Source: Mesorhizobium sp. L-8-3 (GTDB taxonomy: Bacteria > Pseudomonadota > Alphaproteobacteria > Rhizobiales > Rhizobiaceae). Taken from it: DNA of 64,000 nt. Below the pieces are notes generated by a model. The model did no database searches and was not told the origin of the DNA. It was given only the letters and a program-made list of their open reading frames with translations. The DNA is taken from positions 5,271,501-5,335,500 of the forward strand of contig NZ_AP023262.1 of assembly GCF_016756615.1 (NCBI RefSeq), in the 5' to 3' direction. Made by a program: the position numbers and the translations under genes. Below are positions 30,490-38,859 of the stretch, piece by piece; position 1 is the first letter of the stretch, and each line of letters begins with the position of its first letter.

Positions 30490-31773
30490 TTGAAACGAGG
30501 GCGATCGCTTAACGCGACGAGGGAATGGCGCAGCGTTTCGATTGCGATGTTCTCTGCGTTCCTGGCTTCCTGCACGACCAATGGTGAAACCACCTTCAAT
30601 ATGACCTCTCCATCCTATGCGCCCGGCGTGGCCGGCGTGATGGAGCAGGCGGCCGCAGAGGCAAGTGCGGCAGAGAACACCACCGCTGCCACGCAAACCG
30701 GGACCGAAGGCGACCAGTCAGCCGCACCCGCAGCGACGACGACATCACCCACGCTTGCTTCGGCCTCAGCCGAAACGGCACTTCCGCAGCAGGTCGCCTA
30801 TCTGCCGACCTCGAATCCGCTAGCGAAATTCCCTGACATTCCCGCGGCCGCGGCTTCCTCCGGCCAGGAGCCGGCCGCTTCTCCGGCGGCTGACGCGCAG
30901 CCCGAGGCCAAATCGGCGGCGCCCGGGGAAGCGGGTCAAGGCGCCACAGCCGCCGCGATCCCTGCGCCGAAGCCCTCGCCTTCCAAGGCCCCTGATACTC
31001 CCGCAGCCGAGAGCGGGGTTTATGTGACGGCAATCGACCCCAAGCCGGATGCTCCGATCGAGCCCAAGAAGCGCGGCTTCCTCTCGTCGCTCTTCGGCAC
31101 GGCCCCGGCCGCCGCCGCGGCACCAACCAATGCGGCAGAACCGACCACCGCGAAGGCACCCTCACCCGCCCGCAAGCCGACCCCGATCATCGAACTCGCC
31201 TCGACCGAACGTCCCAAGCCCGTGAAGGCGTCGCTGGCCGCCGGCTCTGACAACAACGATTCGGGCGGCGACTATGCATTGCCCGGCGTCCGGCAGACGG
31301 ACCTGTTCGAGATCAAGCGCAAGTCGGGGCTCGACGACGACAGTGATGTCGATCTGCACGAAGACGAGGATATCGGGCCGATTCGTGTCGCATCCGCGGC
31401 CGGTCTCGCCCGGCTGGCTCCGAACGGCCTGATGACGCAGACCGATCGGGTTGACGTCTCGTGCCTCAAGCCGTCGCTGGTACGCGTGCTCAAGACGGTC
31501 GAGCAGCACTACGGCCGCAAGATCGTGGTGACGTCGGGCTATCGCAGCCCGGCCCACAACCGCCGGGCTCGTGGCGCCAAGAATTCACTGCACATGTATT
31601 GCGCGGCAGCCGACGTGCAGGTGCAGGGCGTCAGCAAATGGGAACTCGCGAAGTTCGTCCGCTCGATGCCCGGCCGTGGCGGCGTCGGCACTTATTGCCA
31701 CACGGAATCGGTGCATATCGACGTCGGTCCCGAGCGCGACTGGAACTGGCGCTGCCGCCGGCGCAGGAGCTGA
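30490..31773 (+). CDS. YcbK-like peptidase M15 domain (DUF882) lipoprotein with long Ala/Pro-rich linker
   Basis: A protein of about 427 residues. A TTG start at 30490 with AAGGGGAAG upstream gives a compact lipoprotein signal ending in FLASC near residue 31. An ATG at 30403 in the same frame would add 29 residues before it and make the signal unusual. Residues 40-310 are low-complexity Ala/Pro/Glu-rich sequence. The C-terminal 120 residues form the M15_3/DUF882 domain: IVVTSGYRSPAHNRRARG, KNSLHMYCAAADVQV and TESVHIDVGPERDWNW. The His/Asp metal ligands are visible in H-x6-D and HID. Members are likely murein endopeptidases tethered by the linker. A tRNA-Glu gene follows. Confidence 0.82.
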   Translation: MKRGRSLNATREWRSVSIAMFSAFLASCTTNGETTFNMTSPSYAPGVAGVMEQAAAEASAAENTTAATQTGTEGDQSAAPAATTTSPTLASASAETALPQQVAYLPTSNPLAKFPDIPAAAASSGQEPAASPAADAQPEAKSAAPGEAGQGATAAAIPAPKPSPSKAPDTPAAESGVYVTAIDPKPDAPIEPKKRGFLSSLFGTAPAAAAAPTNAAEPTTAKAPSPARKPTPIIELASTERPKPVKASLAAGSDNNDSGGDYALPGVRQTDLFEIKRKSGLDDDSDVDLHEDEDIGPIRVASAAGLARLAPNGLMTQTDRVDVSCLKPSLVRVLKTVEQHYGRKIVVTSGYRSPAHNRRARGAKNSLHMYCAAADVQVQGVSKWELAKFVRSMPGRGGVGTYCHTESVHIDVGPERDWNWRCRRRRS

Positions 31774-31848
31774 AAAAAGTTTGGATTTCCGCTTGATGAC
31801 GGGTTGCCGGTTCCCGCCAAGCTCACTATAAGCCGGTTCGTTCCGAGC

Positions 31849-31924
31849 GCGCCCATCGTCTAGCGGTCTAGGACGCCGCCCTTTCACGGCGGAAACACGG
31901 GTTCGAGTCCCGTTGGGCGTGCCA
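31849..31924 (+). tRNA. tRNA-Glu (anticodon TTC)
   Basis: A 76-base cloverleaf with the 3' CCA encoded. The acceptor stem is GCGCCCA with TGGGCGT (first pair G-U). The D arm is TCGTCTAGCGGTCTAGGA, the anticodon stem CCGCC/GGCGG encloses CTTTCAC, so the anticodon is TTC. The T arm is CGGGTTCGAGTCCCG. The gene is complete and in the same direction as the upstream peptidase gene. Its 3' end borders an accessory segment. Confidence 0.96.
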
Positions 31925-32037
31925 ATCATTTCAAGCACTTAGCTATCCCTCCCGAAACTGTCCAATCTCTTGGCCAATGCCGCGATTACGCATCATTGAA
32001 CAAGCGACTGTGGACAACCCGCCGCCCTTCTGGACTG

Positions 32038-32343
32038 ATGCACACAGGGCATCGAATCTCGCGTGGGGGGACACGGCCGCATGATCGACTGGGCCGCAAA
32101 CACAAACACGTTGACGAACCAGCGCCCGACGGCTGGCCGAAGGATATTCGGCCAATTTCTCTGGAGGGTCTGACTCTGTTCGGCATCGGGCGGGATGGCC
32201 AAATCTACTGGGACGGCCAAAAGCTGGTTACTGAAAAGCGGTTGGCCACCTATGAGCGCGTTCTTGCAACAATGGGTGCCGCCGCTGCTGTCACCGTGGC
32301 CGTGGTGGAAGTCGGCCGTTCAATCGGCTGGTGGCAAGGCTAG
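32038..32343 (+). CDS. Conserved hypothetical protein with C-terminal membrane helix
   Basis: About 101 residues. The recognisable part starts at PDGWPKDIRPISLEGLTLFG and continues IGRDGQIYWDGQKLVTEKR, then one hydrophobic helix, VLATMGAAAAVTVAVVEVG, to the end. Rhizobial genomes carry many short proteins of this layout (IRPIS-x-GL, YWDG-K, then a C-terminal helix), often in accessory regions. The start is unclear: ATG 32038 gives a poor N-terminus and TTG 31996 is longer. The real gene may begin later. Function unknown. Confidence 0.5.
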   Translation: MHTGHRISRGGTRPHDRLGRKHKHVDEPAPDGWPKDIRPISLEGLTLFGIGRDGQIYWDGQKLVTEKRLATYERVLATMGAAAAVTVAVVEVGRSIGWWQG

Positions 32344-32442
32344 CGATATGACGCGAACGCTGCCGTCAGCGCATCGTCGGCCGCACGATCTGCGATCGAG
32401 CGGCTACGTGCCCGACTGCGCGGCTGAGAGGGGGGGCAACCG

Positions 32443-33183
32443 TCAGGGAGAGACGGTCGTGCCGAGCGTGGGGTCGGTCGCCGGCAGGCCGAGCAGGCTG
32501 TCTACCTGCGACACGACGTCCGGCGTGACGGTATGGTTCGCGGCCGCGCTCAGTTCGTTGGCTCGCGCCTGGGCGATTGCATCATCGCGCAGGGCGCGTT
32601 CTTCCGGCGTGGTGGCGGGCATGGCCAGCGCCGCCAGCATGGCGTTTTCGTACGCTGCGATCATGCCGACGCGAGAATTCGGCGCGGCGTTGGCCCGTGC
32701 GGTGGGCGAGGCATGGGCCGCGTTCAGGGCGCCCAGCTTGCTGGCGAGGGCAGTGTGATCCGGATGCGTGTTGACGCCCCGTGCGGATACACCGTGGTCG
32801 GTCCCTCGCCCCCTGGTCTCGGTGCCGCGGGCGGTTTCGGCACTGCGTCCGGGTGCCGCGGTGCCGCGACCGGACGCCATGCCGCCGCGTCCGGAAACTG
32901 CCGCGCCACCGTGCCCGGCTCCGCTGCCGTGGCCGGCAGCGCCAGCTTGTCCGCCTCCGCCGCCATGCCCGCCGCCGTTGCCGCCACCGCCGCCGTTGCC
33001 GCCACCGCCGCCGTTGCCGCCGCCACCATTGCCGCCCCCGCCTCCTCCTCCGCCGCCACCTCCGCCGCCACCGCCGTTAGCCCAAGCCGTCCCCTGATCG
33101 GAGACGATCGGGTTCGGCAGCACAGGGGCGACAATCATGGCGAACACAGATGCCGATGCGAGCAGGCGAGTAACTGGGGTCAT
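32443..33183 (-). CDS. Glycine-rich exported protein, function unknown
   Basis: A 246-residue protein. The N-terminus MTPVTRLLASASVFAMIVAP is a signal peptide with cleavage near residues 30-36. A run of about 60 residues follows that is almost all glycine with scattered Asn and His. A Gly/Arg/Ala-rich linker comes next, then a helical C-terminal domain (about 150-246) with LASKLGALNAAHASPTARAN and TPEERALRDDAIAQARANEL. No motif is known. The GGC-type repeat tract can slip, so length may vary between strains. It stands alone in the accessory segment after tRNA-Glu. Confidence 0.6.
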   Translation of the reverse strand: MTPVTRLLASASVFAMIVAPVLPNPIVSDQGTAWANGGGGGGGGGGGGGGGNGGGGNGGGGGNGGGGGNGGGHGGGGGQAGAAGHGSGAGHGGAAVSGRGGMASGRGTAAPGRSAETARGTETRGRGTDHGVSARGVNTHPDHTALASKLGALNAAHASPTARANAAPNSRVGMIAAYENAMLAALAMPATTPEERALRDDAIAQARANELSAAANHTVTPDVVSQVDSLLGLPATDPTLGTTVSP

Positions 33184-33726
33184 CGTTCAGCTCCACAGAT
33201 CATTTTTTTGATGATCGCTGCCGAATCCGGCAACTTAGGGGCGCTGCTGATCAAAGCGCAATAGTCGTCGAGGCTGGTCGGGCAGCAATCCTCGCGTTGG
33301 CAGTGTTTGGTTCGTCAGTTCCACTTAGGCATAGTTAATACTGGCCAACGGCCAACAAAAAAAGGCCCACGCATCCGGGCGGCGGATACACGGGCTCTGG
33401 CGGAGGGCCGCGCCTGAAGAGCCGACGGAAGGCCGGTCCGGGTCAGGATCGCCAAAGGCAAGATCCAGATAGATTGCTGACCCGTTCGACCTATCGCGAG
33501 ATTTTCCCCTGCCAGCCGGAAGTGCGGCGACCGATCAGGACCCGACCAGCGCCGCCCATATCTTCTTGCCGAACGCCACGACAAGGCCACCCAAAGAGGC
33601 GCCGCCAAAGATCACGAAGGCCGCCAGCGACTAGCGGAGTAGCCTCCGTGAAACACAACGTCAGCCGGACGTCGAGATCGAAGAAGACACACCGACCGAA
33701 GGCGAGGCCTAACACTCAAGCGCGGA
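33184..33726. other. Gene-poor stretch
   Basis: Between the glycine-rich gene and the RTX remnant I see no convincing gene. On the plus strand a frame ending at 33712 reads an acidic tail (QPDVEIEEDTPTEGEA) but has an in-frame stop about 35 codons earlier, so it may be debris of an older gene. Confidence 0.4.
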
Positions 33727-34140
33727 TCAGAACACCACGAGATCAAGATTTGTGAGAGCGGGCTTGGTGGATAGTGTCACGAAGTGGGTGGCCCCACCGG
33801 CGGCGCTGCCATTGGCGTCATGGAACAGCTTGCCGGTGTCGGTCTCGTAGATGATCCGGTCGTCGGCATCGTGAGCCAGGCCGGTCGTGCTCTTCCAGAA
33901 CTTCGCCTGGGTCAGCGTGCCGAGCGTCGTGCCCAGGCCAGGCGTGACCGCATTGTCGAACCGGATCGTGTCGGCCGCCACATTGGAGTCGGTGATGGTG
34001 TCGACATTGGTCGAGGCGTTCAGGGCCGTGCTGAAAACAATAGTCCGCGCCGGCGCCACCCGCCAGAACGTCCTTGCCGGCACCGCCGTTGAGAATGTTG
34101 GTGCCGCCGGTGTCACACACCTCGTTGGAGCCATCATACT
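33727..34140 (-). pseudogene. C-terminal remnant of an RTX (hemolysin-type calcium-binding) protein, frameshifted
   Basis: Two minus-strand frames must be joined. The upstream frame (from about 34140) encodes RTX nonapeptide-like units, GGTNILNGGAGKDVLAGGAGAD. Near 34041 the frame breaks. The continuation TIVFSTALNASTNVDTITD and then VAADTIRFDNAV lies in a different frame and runs on to the stop at 33727. It ends in the characteristic DRIIYETDTGKLFHDANGS and PALTNLDLVVF, the usual C-terminal cap and type I secretion signal. GAD-TIVF normally reads through, so a small indel has broken the gene. The N-terminal part is missing altogether. No HlyBD-like transporter is nearby. Confidence 0.78.
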
Positions 34141-34306
34141 TCCCAATTGAATCGGTTGGGAGATTCCCGCTATGAATGGGGCCGACGCTACGCCACTGGA
34201 GAGCGTTGTTTGCGGCCGCCAAAAAGCATTGGCCTTGCCCACAACGGCAGGTAGTGCTTCACTCACGTCTTGGGACTGTCTGCTGATCAGGGGTGGGGCT
34301 TCAGCG

Positions 34307-35350
34307 ATGTTGCAGGACTTCCGAAAAGACGAGCGCCGCATGGCGCGGCGGTTTTTCTGTGTGACGTTGATCATCACGGCCATGTTCGGCGTGGCTGATC
34401 TGGCGTGGCTTCCTGTTTCGAACGTTCGCTTGTCGCCGGCGAACTTGATCGATATTGGTGCCACCGCCTTATGCCTTTGTGTAGCGGCCGCCATCGCATG
34501 GGTGGCGAACCGCCGACTGGCCGGCGATCAATCCAGGATGGGCCTGTTCGTCCTCAGGACCGCAGATTTCCTCAACGCGCTGGCGATAGTAGCCTCCGCC
34601 TTCATTGCCCTCGGCATCGCTACCACGATTTTCATGTATATCGCCGCTGCGACCACTGAGCCGCTCGCTGACCCGCTGCTGGCCTCAATCGACGCCAGCC
34701 TCGGGTTCAACTGGCTTTGGTTGCTGTCGGTCACGAATAGGCCGATCATCGCGCCAACTCTGGCCTTCGCGTACCATGCGCTTTCATATCAGCTGCCGCT
34801 CGTTCTCTTGGTCCACATGGCATCGCGGCGAACCGACAGGGCGATGGAGTTCGTCGCGCTGCTCGCCGTTTCCTCGGCCTTCACCGGGACGCTCATGGCA
34901 TTGGTTCCAGCTGAGGGCGCCTACGCGTTCTTCAGGCCGGCCGATTTCAGCCACTTCACCGCCCAGGCCGGGATGTGGCACCACGAGACTTTGATGGCGC
35001 TCCGTTCCGGCCGCCCATTCGATCTCATCATGACCAAGAGCTCTGGACTGGTGACCTTTCCGTCCTATCACACCGCCCTTGGGATCATGGTCGTCTTCGC
35101 TTTCAGGCACCACCGATGGCTATTCTGGCCAGCGGTGGTCCTCAATACGCTGATGATCATGGCCACACTGCCCGAAGGCGGGCACCATTTGATCGATGTC
35201 GTGGCAGGCGCTGCTGTAGGCTTTGTTTCTGTTGCGCTGGTGCAGCGGCTGGGCGACCTCTCTACCGGCCCTGCCGCCAGCCTTCGGCTAGTTAGCTCCT
35301 CGGAGACGCCTGTGTCGCAAGTCCCGCGCCGAGGCACGTCGTTCCTTTAG
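34307..35350 (+). CDS. PAP2-superfamily membrane phosphatase (inositol-phosphorylceramide-synthase-like)
   Basis: A 347-residue integral membrane protein with about seven hydrophobic segments. PAP2 motifs are LVTFPSYHTALGIMV (motif 2, with the S-Y-H triad) and LPEGGHHLIDVVAGAAVG (motif 3, with the histidine and aspartate). These are the catalytic residues of lipid phosphate phosphatases and phosphotransferases, facing the periplasm. ATG 34307 is preceded by a weak GGGG stretch; the frame stays open upstream to 34172. Its last base touches the IS200-type remnant, so it lies in a rearranged region. The substrate is not known. Confidence 0.78.
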   Translation: MLQDFRKDERRMARRFFCVTLIITAMFGVADLAWLPVSNVRLSPANLIDIGATALCLCVAAAIAWVANRRLAGDQSRMGLFVLRTADFLNALAIVASAFIALGIATTIFMYIAAATTEPLADPLLASIDASLGFNWLWLLSVTNRPIIAPTLAFAYHALSYQLPLVLLVHMASRRTDRAMEFVALLAVSSAFTGTLMALVPAEGAYAFFRPADFSHFTAQAGMWHHETLMALRSGRPFDLIMTKSSGLVTFPSYHTALGIMVVFAFRHHRWLFWPAVVLNTLMIMATLPEGGHHLIDVVAGAAVGFVSVALVQRLGDLSTGPAASLRLVSSSETPVSQVPRRGTSFL

Positions 35351-35642
35351 GAGAGCATCACCTTCGGGTCGATATAGAAGTGGACGAGGCCTTCGCCGCC
35401 TTTACGCTGCACCGCGCTCGATACCGACAGACTCGGCGGGATCGACACCAGCATGTGCACGTGGTCCGGTTGATCGATCCGGCGTGCATCAGCATCTCGT
35501 GGGCGCGCGCAGTCTCCCGCAGCAACTCACGGCACCAGGTGCCGATATCCTCGCCGAGCACTGCGAGCGGTACTTCATCACCCCGGATCAGGTGGTATTT
35601 GCAGTCCCGGACCGTGTGGCTGCTACCTTTGTATGCTTCCAT
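35347..35642 (-). pseudogene. IS200/IS605-type transposase (Y1 transposase) remnant, frameshifted and truncated
   Basis: From ATG 35642 the product reads MEAYKGSSHTVRDCKYHLIR and LLRETARAHEMLMHAGSIN, the N-terminal half of IS200-type TnpA. One missing base near 35468 shifts the frame. In the next frame the sequence resumes with DHVHMLVSIPPSLSVSSAVQ, which contains the HVH metal-binding motif. It then runs into a stop after about 20 unrelated-looking residues (35347). The normal protein is about 140 residues; only about 98 codons remain and the catalytic tyrosine is gone. The 150 bases before it contain a GC-rich hairpin (about 35690-35720) such as IS200 ends carry. Confidence 0.82.
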
Positions 35643-35794
35643 CCGGGCCAATCTGCTCCGGATAGGACTCCATCCCAGCCTGCTAAAGGCGTGGGGTTTC
35701 CCGCTCCCTATCGGGGACTCTAAATTGCGGGACCGCTGTTCCATCGTCCAACCACGACGCGGAAGCAGACGCATAAACCAGCCGGCCGTCGGGA

Positions 35795-36295
35795 TCACAC
35801 CCAGAAGCGCAGGAGCACGACGCCGATGAGGCTTGCGGCGATGGGCACGCCGAAGGGAACGACGCCCTTGCGATCGAGCTTGTCGAGGTAGTGCCGGGAG
35901 GCCGGGGCCGGCAACAGAAGCGGATTCTTCACCAGGAAGGCGGTGATGGCGGCGAAGACCAGGAGCAGGATGGAAAACGCCATCAGCCCCTCGGGGCCGG
36001 AGACCAGCGGGGCAGCCGCCATCAGCTTCACGTCGCCGGCGCCGACCTTCTTCGCCAGCCAGAAGGGAAACAGCACCAGGAAGAATGTCGCGGAAACGAT
36101 CGCGGCGAGCGCGAGGCTCCACCAGTCCGCCGTCTGAAGCGCGGTGGCGGCGAGCCCGCCGGCGCCCAGCGCGGCAATCGCCAGCGCGTCGCGATTGGCG
36201 ATCCTCTGCGTGGTGAAGTCCACCCAGGCGATGCGCAGGAGCAGCGCCATCGTCACCGCCGCGACCAGTATCTGCGCGGCAGCCGGAATGCTCAT
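35795..36295 (-). CDS. cpaA: Prepilin peptidase of the tad locus
   Basis: A 166-residue A24 aspartic peptidase that cleaves the leader of the Flp pilin and pseudopilins TadE/TadF in the inner membrane. The two catalytic aspartates are in AWVDFTTQRIANRD (about residue 26) and KKVGAGDVKLMAA. There are about four to five membrane helices. Unlike PilD it has no N-terminal methyltransferase domain, so cleavage and methylation are not combined. Its ATG overlaps the stop of the tadD-like gene (ATGA). Last gene of the minus-strand tad arm. Confidence 0.92.
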   Translation of the reverse strand: MSIPAAAQILVAAVTMALLLRIAWVDFTTQRIANRDALAIAALGAGGLAATALQTADWWSLALAAIVSATFFLVLFPFWLAKKVGAGDVKLMAAAPLVSGPEGLMAFSILLLVFAAITAFLVKNPLLLPAPASRHYLDKLDRKGVVPFGVPIAASLIGVVLLRFWV

Positions 36296-36843
36296 CTATT
36301 GATGTTCTTCACGCTCGACGACAGCAGCTCGAGATTGTTGGCCACCGTCGGATCGTTGGGCGCGAGCTCATAGGCCTTGAGGAAATTCTGGCGGGCCTCC
36401 TTGAGGTTTCCGCGCAGGAGATAGGAATAGCCGACATTGTTATAGTAGGCCGGGGTGGCCCCCACCAGCGGATAAGCCTTCCTGTAGGCCTTGTCGGAAA
36501 GATCGAAGCGGCGGATGCGGTCGCAGGATGCCGCGAGGCCCAGCCAGGCCTCGCCATCGTTGGGGGCAAGCTGCGTGGCCTTGTAGAACAGCGCGCCGGC
36601 ATTGCCGTAGTTCTCCGAGCGGAACTGGTTCTTGGCCTCGGCGACCGCCTGGTCGGAAGCGAAATATTCCACATCGGCGATCGTTTTCAGGCCCTCGAAG
36701 GTATCGCCGAACGCGGTGAACTCCAGTTTCGCCGGCTCGTTGGTCCGCACCACACCGTCCGACGTCATCGCAGCCGATTGACAACCTGCGAGTACAGAGG
36801 CCAGAAGAATTCCCGCCAAAGCAGCAAGCGGCGGCTGCTTCAT
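36292..36843 (-). CDS. tadD: TadD-like lipoprotein with tetratricopeptide repeats
   Basis: A 183-residue protein with a lipobox, ASVLAGC, cleaved before the cysteine near residue 20. TPR units follow: AEAKNQFRSENYGNAGALFY, NDGEAWLGLAASCDRIRRFD and NNVGYSYLLRGNLKEARQNF, ending in PNDPTVANNLELL. TadD proteins are outer-membrane lipoproteins that help assemble the secretin. It lies between tadC and cpaA on the same strand and overlaps cpaA by four bases. Confidence 0.9.
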   Translation of the reverse strand: MKQPPLAALAGILLASVLAGCQSAAMTSDGVVRTNEPAKLEFTAFGDTFEGLKTIADVEYFASDQAVAEAKNQFRSENYGNAGALFYKATQLAPNDGEAWLGLAASCDRIRRFDLSDKAYRKAYPLVGATPAYYNNVGYSYLLRGNLKEARQNFLKAYELAPNDPTVANNLELLSSSVKNINR

Positions 36844-36923
36844 TGCATTGCGTCCCCGTTTCAGTTCTCTATAACCCCAAGAACATAACAAAATCTCAAT
36901 GTCTAGGATGCGCGGGCAACGGT

Positions 36924-37883
36924 TCAGAAGAAAATACCCTTCATGCGGATGATCACGGGCAGCATCACGATCATCAGCACCACTGGGAAGATGCACAAGC
37001 CCAAAGGTATCATCATCTTCACCGGAAGCGCGTTCGCCTTCTCCTCGGCCTTCAAAATCCGTTGCGTGCGCATTTCGTCGCTGTAGACGCGCAAGGCCTC
37101 GGTCAGGCTGGTACCGAGCTCCTCAGACTGCCGGAACAGCACTGCAAGCGAGCGAGCCTCCTCGATGCCGATCCGGTCGGAAAGCTCACGCAGCGCCTCG
37201 CGCAGCGGTCGGCCGGCGCGCATCTGAAGGTTCATGATCGCCAGTTGGATACCGAGCGCCTTGTGGGTGCCGGCAAGCTCGCTGCTGACTCGTTCGACGG
37301 CGGCCTCGAGGCTCATGCCGGCATCGGCACAGGTGATCATCATGTCCATGAAGTCGGGAAAGCCGCGCCTATACTTATGCTTCACGGCATTCTCGAAACG
37401 GTCCAACGCAATGCTTGGGATGACGATGCAGGCCAAACCAAACACGAAGGCTCCAGCAAATGCTACGAATCCAGGCAGTTGCGGTGGCAGAAGTGCAGTC
37501 AGACCCGAATAGGCAGCGAGGAATCCCAAGAGCACGGACGCGATACGCGTCAGATTGTAGACCAGCGCGGCGGAGGGCTGATGGAAGCCGGCACGGAATA
37601 GTTTTGCTTCCAACGCGTCCGGCTCGCCGCGCTGCTTCTCGGCCGCTCGGAAATAGGCCTCTACGGGCCGCTGCGCAGCAATCTTGGTTAGCTGGGTCTG
37701 CGCCTCGAGGGAGCGCCGGTTTGTGATGCCCTCGGCGATCAGTGTGTCGGTGATCCGGCGCCGCGTCTGGATTGCAGGCGCCAACAACACAACGGCAAAC
37801 AGGAACATGGAAACGGCCGCCACAAATATGGCTGCGGAAATCAGCATTCCTGAATTCTGGAGGTTGGCGAGAACATCGGTCAT
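36924..37883 (-). CDS. tadC: Type II secretion F-domain protein TadC
   Basis: A 319-residue inner-membrane platform protein of the Flp pilus machine. It has one N-terminal helix, a cytoplasmic T2SSF domain with FPDFMDMMITCADAGMSLEAA and LAVLFRQSEELGTSLTEALR, then C-terminal helices. ATG 37883 gives the usual MTDVLANLQNSG N-terminus. Its start lies four bases after the tadB stop at 37888, so the pair is probably co-translated. TadB and TadC are paralogues that form the platform with the CpaF ATPase. Confidence 0.93.
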   Translation of the reverse strand: MTDVLANLQNSGMLISAAIFVAAVSMFLFAVVLLAPAIQTRRRITDTLIAEGITNRRSLEAQTQLTKIAAQRPVEAYFRAAEKQRGEPDALEAKLFRAGFHQPSAALVYNLTRIASVLLGFLAAYSGLTALLPPQLPGFVAFAGAFVFGLACIVIPSIALDRFENAVKHKYRRGFPDFMDMMITCADAGMSLEAAVERVSSELAGTHKALGIQLAIMNLQMRAGRPLREALRELSDRIGIEEARSLAVLFRQSEELGTSLTEALRVYSDEMRTQRILKAEEKANALPVKMMIPLGLCIFPVVLMIVMLPVIIRMKGIFF

Positions 37884-37887
37884 GGGA

Positions 37888-38859
37888 TCAGAAATCGAAA
37901 TTGACCATGCGGTACATGATGTAATCGCCGAGAGCCGCCCAAAGGCCAAAGATTGTAAAGACGGGCGTAACAAGACGATCGTTCCAAACGTCGCCATAGT
38001 AGCTCGGCGCAATGAGCAGCAATATGCCGAACATGATAAGGGGAAAGGCCGAAATCAAAATGGCGGACCAGCGGCCTTCCGCCGAAAGTGCGCGAATCTT
38101 CAATCGAATCTTCTGGCGCTCGCGCAGCACCGCGGAGAGGTTTGAGAGGATCTCGGTCAGATTGCCACCGGTCTTCGCCTGGATCGATAGGGAGACGGAT
38201 AACAGGTGCAGTTCTTCGTAACCAACCCGCTCCGAAAGCTTGCGCACTGCCTGCTCCAGGCTGATGCCGAAGGTTATCTCGTCCGAAGCGATGCCGAACT
38301 CAGTGCCGAGTGGATCCGGCATTTCGCGTGCGACCAGGGCGATGGCCACCGAGGTGGGATGGCCGGCACGCAACGAGCGCACGATCATGTCGAGCGCGTC
38401 AGGAAGCTGCCTGGCAAACCTGGCGATGCGCCTATTGCGGGCGCGGCGCAGCACCAGCAGCGGAAAGGCAAAACCGAGGAACAGGAAAGCAAGTGATGAG
38501 GAAAGAAAGCCGAATCCTAGAATGAGCCGCATCAGCAGCCCGACCACCGCACCCGCCGCCAAGAACATTCCTGCAAAGGCCAGCGGGTTGCCGGTCACGC
38601 CGGACTGCGTGTAAAGCCGGTTGATCGCGATGGCGCCCAAGGCGAAATCGCCGGTCTCGCTCAGACCCCGCTCGCGCAGGAGGCCTTGGAGCGTCTGCTC
38701 GGCCGGCGCCTCCTCTGCCAGCCGTTTCAGTCGCCGGTTGATCGTGCCGGCGCGGGCACGGCGGCCAGCATAGGAGACATAGAGTGCCTCGATCGCCAGT
38801 ATGGCCGAGGCTGCGGCCAATACGTAGACGACGTAGAGGAGCGTCTGGCCGGTCATCAT
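37888..38859 (-). CDS. tadB: Type II secretion F-domain protein TadB
   Basis: A 323-residue inner-membrane platform protein. The F domain has RQLPDALDMIVRSLRAGHPT and LSVSLSIQAKTGGNLTEILS, and the ends carry two pairs of hydrophobic helices. The start ATG 38859 overlaps the last base of the cpaF stop codon; a second ATG follows directly. It lies between cpaF and tadC, the standard tad order. Confidence 0.93.
   Translation of the reverse strand: MMTGQTLLYVVYVLAAASAILAIEALYVSYAGRRARAGTINRRLKRLAEEAPAEQTLQGLLRERGLSETGDFALGAIAINRLYTQSGVTGNPLAFAGMFLAAGAVVGLLMRLILGFGFLSSSLAFLFLGFAFPLLVLRRARNRRIARFARQLPDALDMIVRSLRAGHPTSVAIALVAREMPDPLGTEFGIASDEITFGISLEQAVRKLSERVGYEELHLLSVSLSIQAKTGGNLTEILSNLSAVLRERQKIRLKIRALSAEGRWSAILISAFPLIMFGILLLIAPSYYGDVWNDRLVTPVFTIFGLWAALGDYIMYRMVNFDF

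Noticed and set aside
32940..33080. Short direct repeats that might suggest a CRISPR array
   Set aside because: They are trinucleotide-based glycine codon repeats with no unique spacers; no cas gene is near.
32768..33097. Proline-rich plus-strand frame opposite the poly-glycine tract
   Set aside because: The polyproline run is only the complement of GGC repeats; the minus strand has the signal peptide and start.
33482..33712. Plus-strand frame with an acidic C-terminal sequence
   Set aside because: An internal stop and no ribosome site; mentioned as possible debris only.
31900..35800. Complete integrated element at tRNA-Glu
   Set aside because: No integrase and no second copy of the tRNA 3' end were found, so only an accessory segment is claimed.
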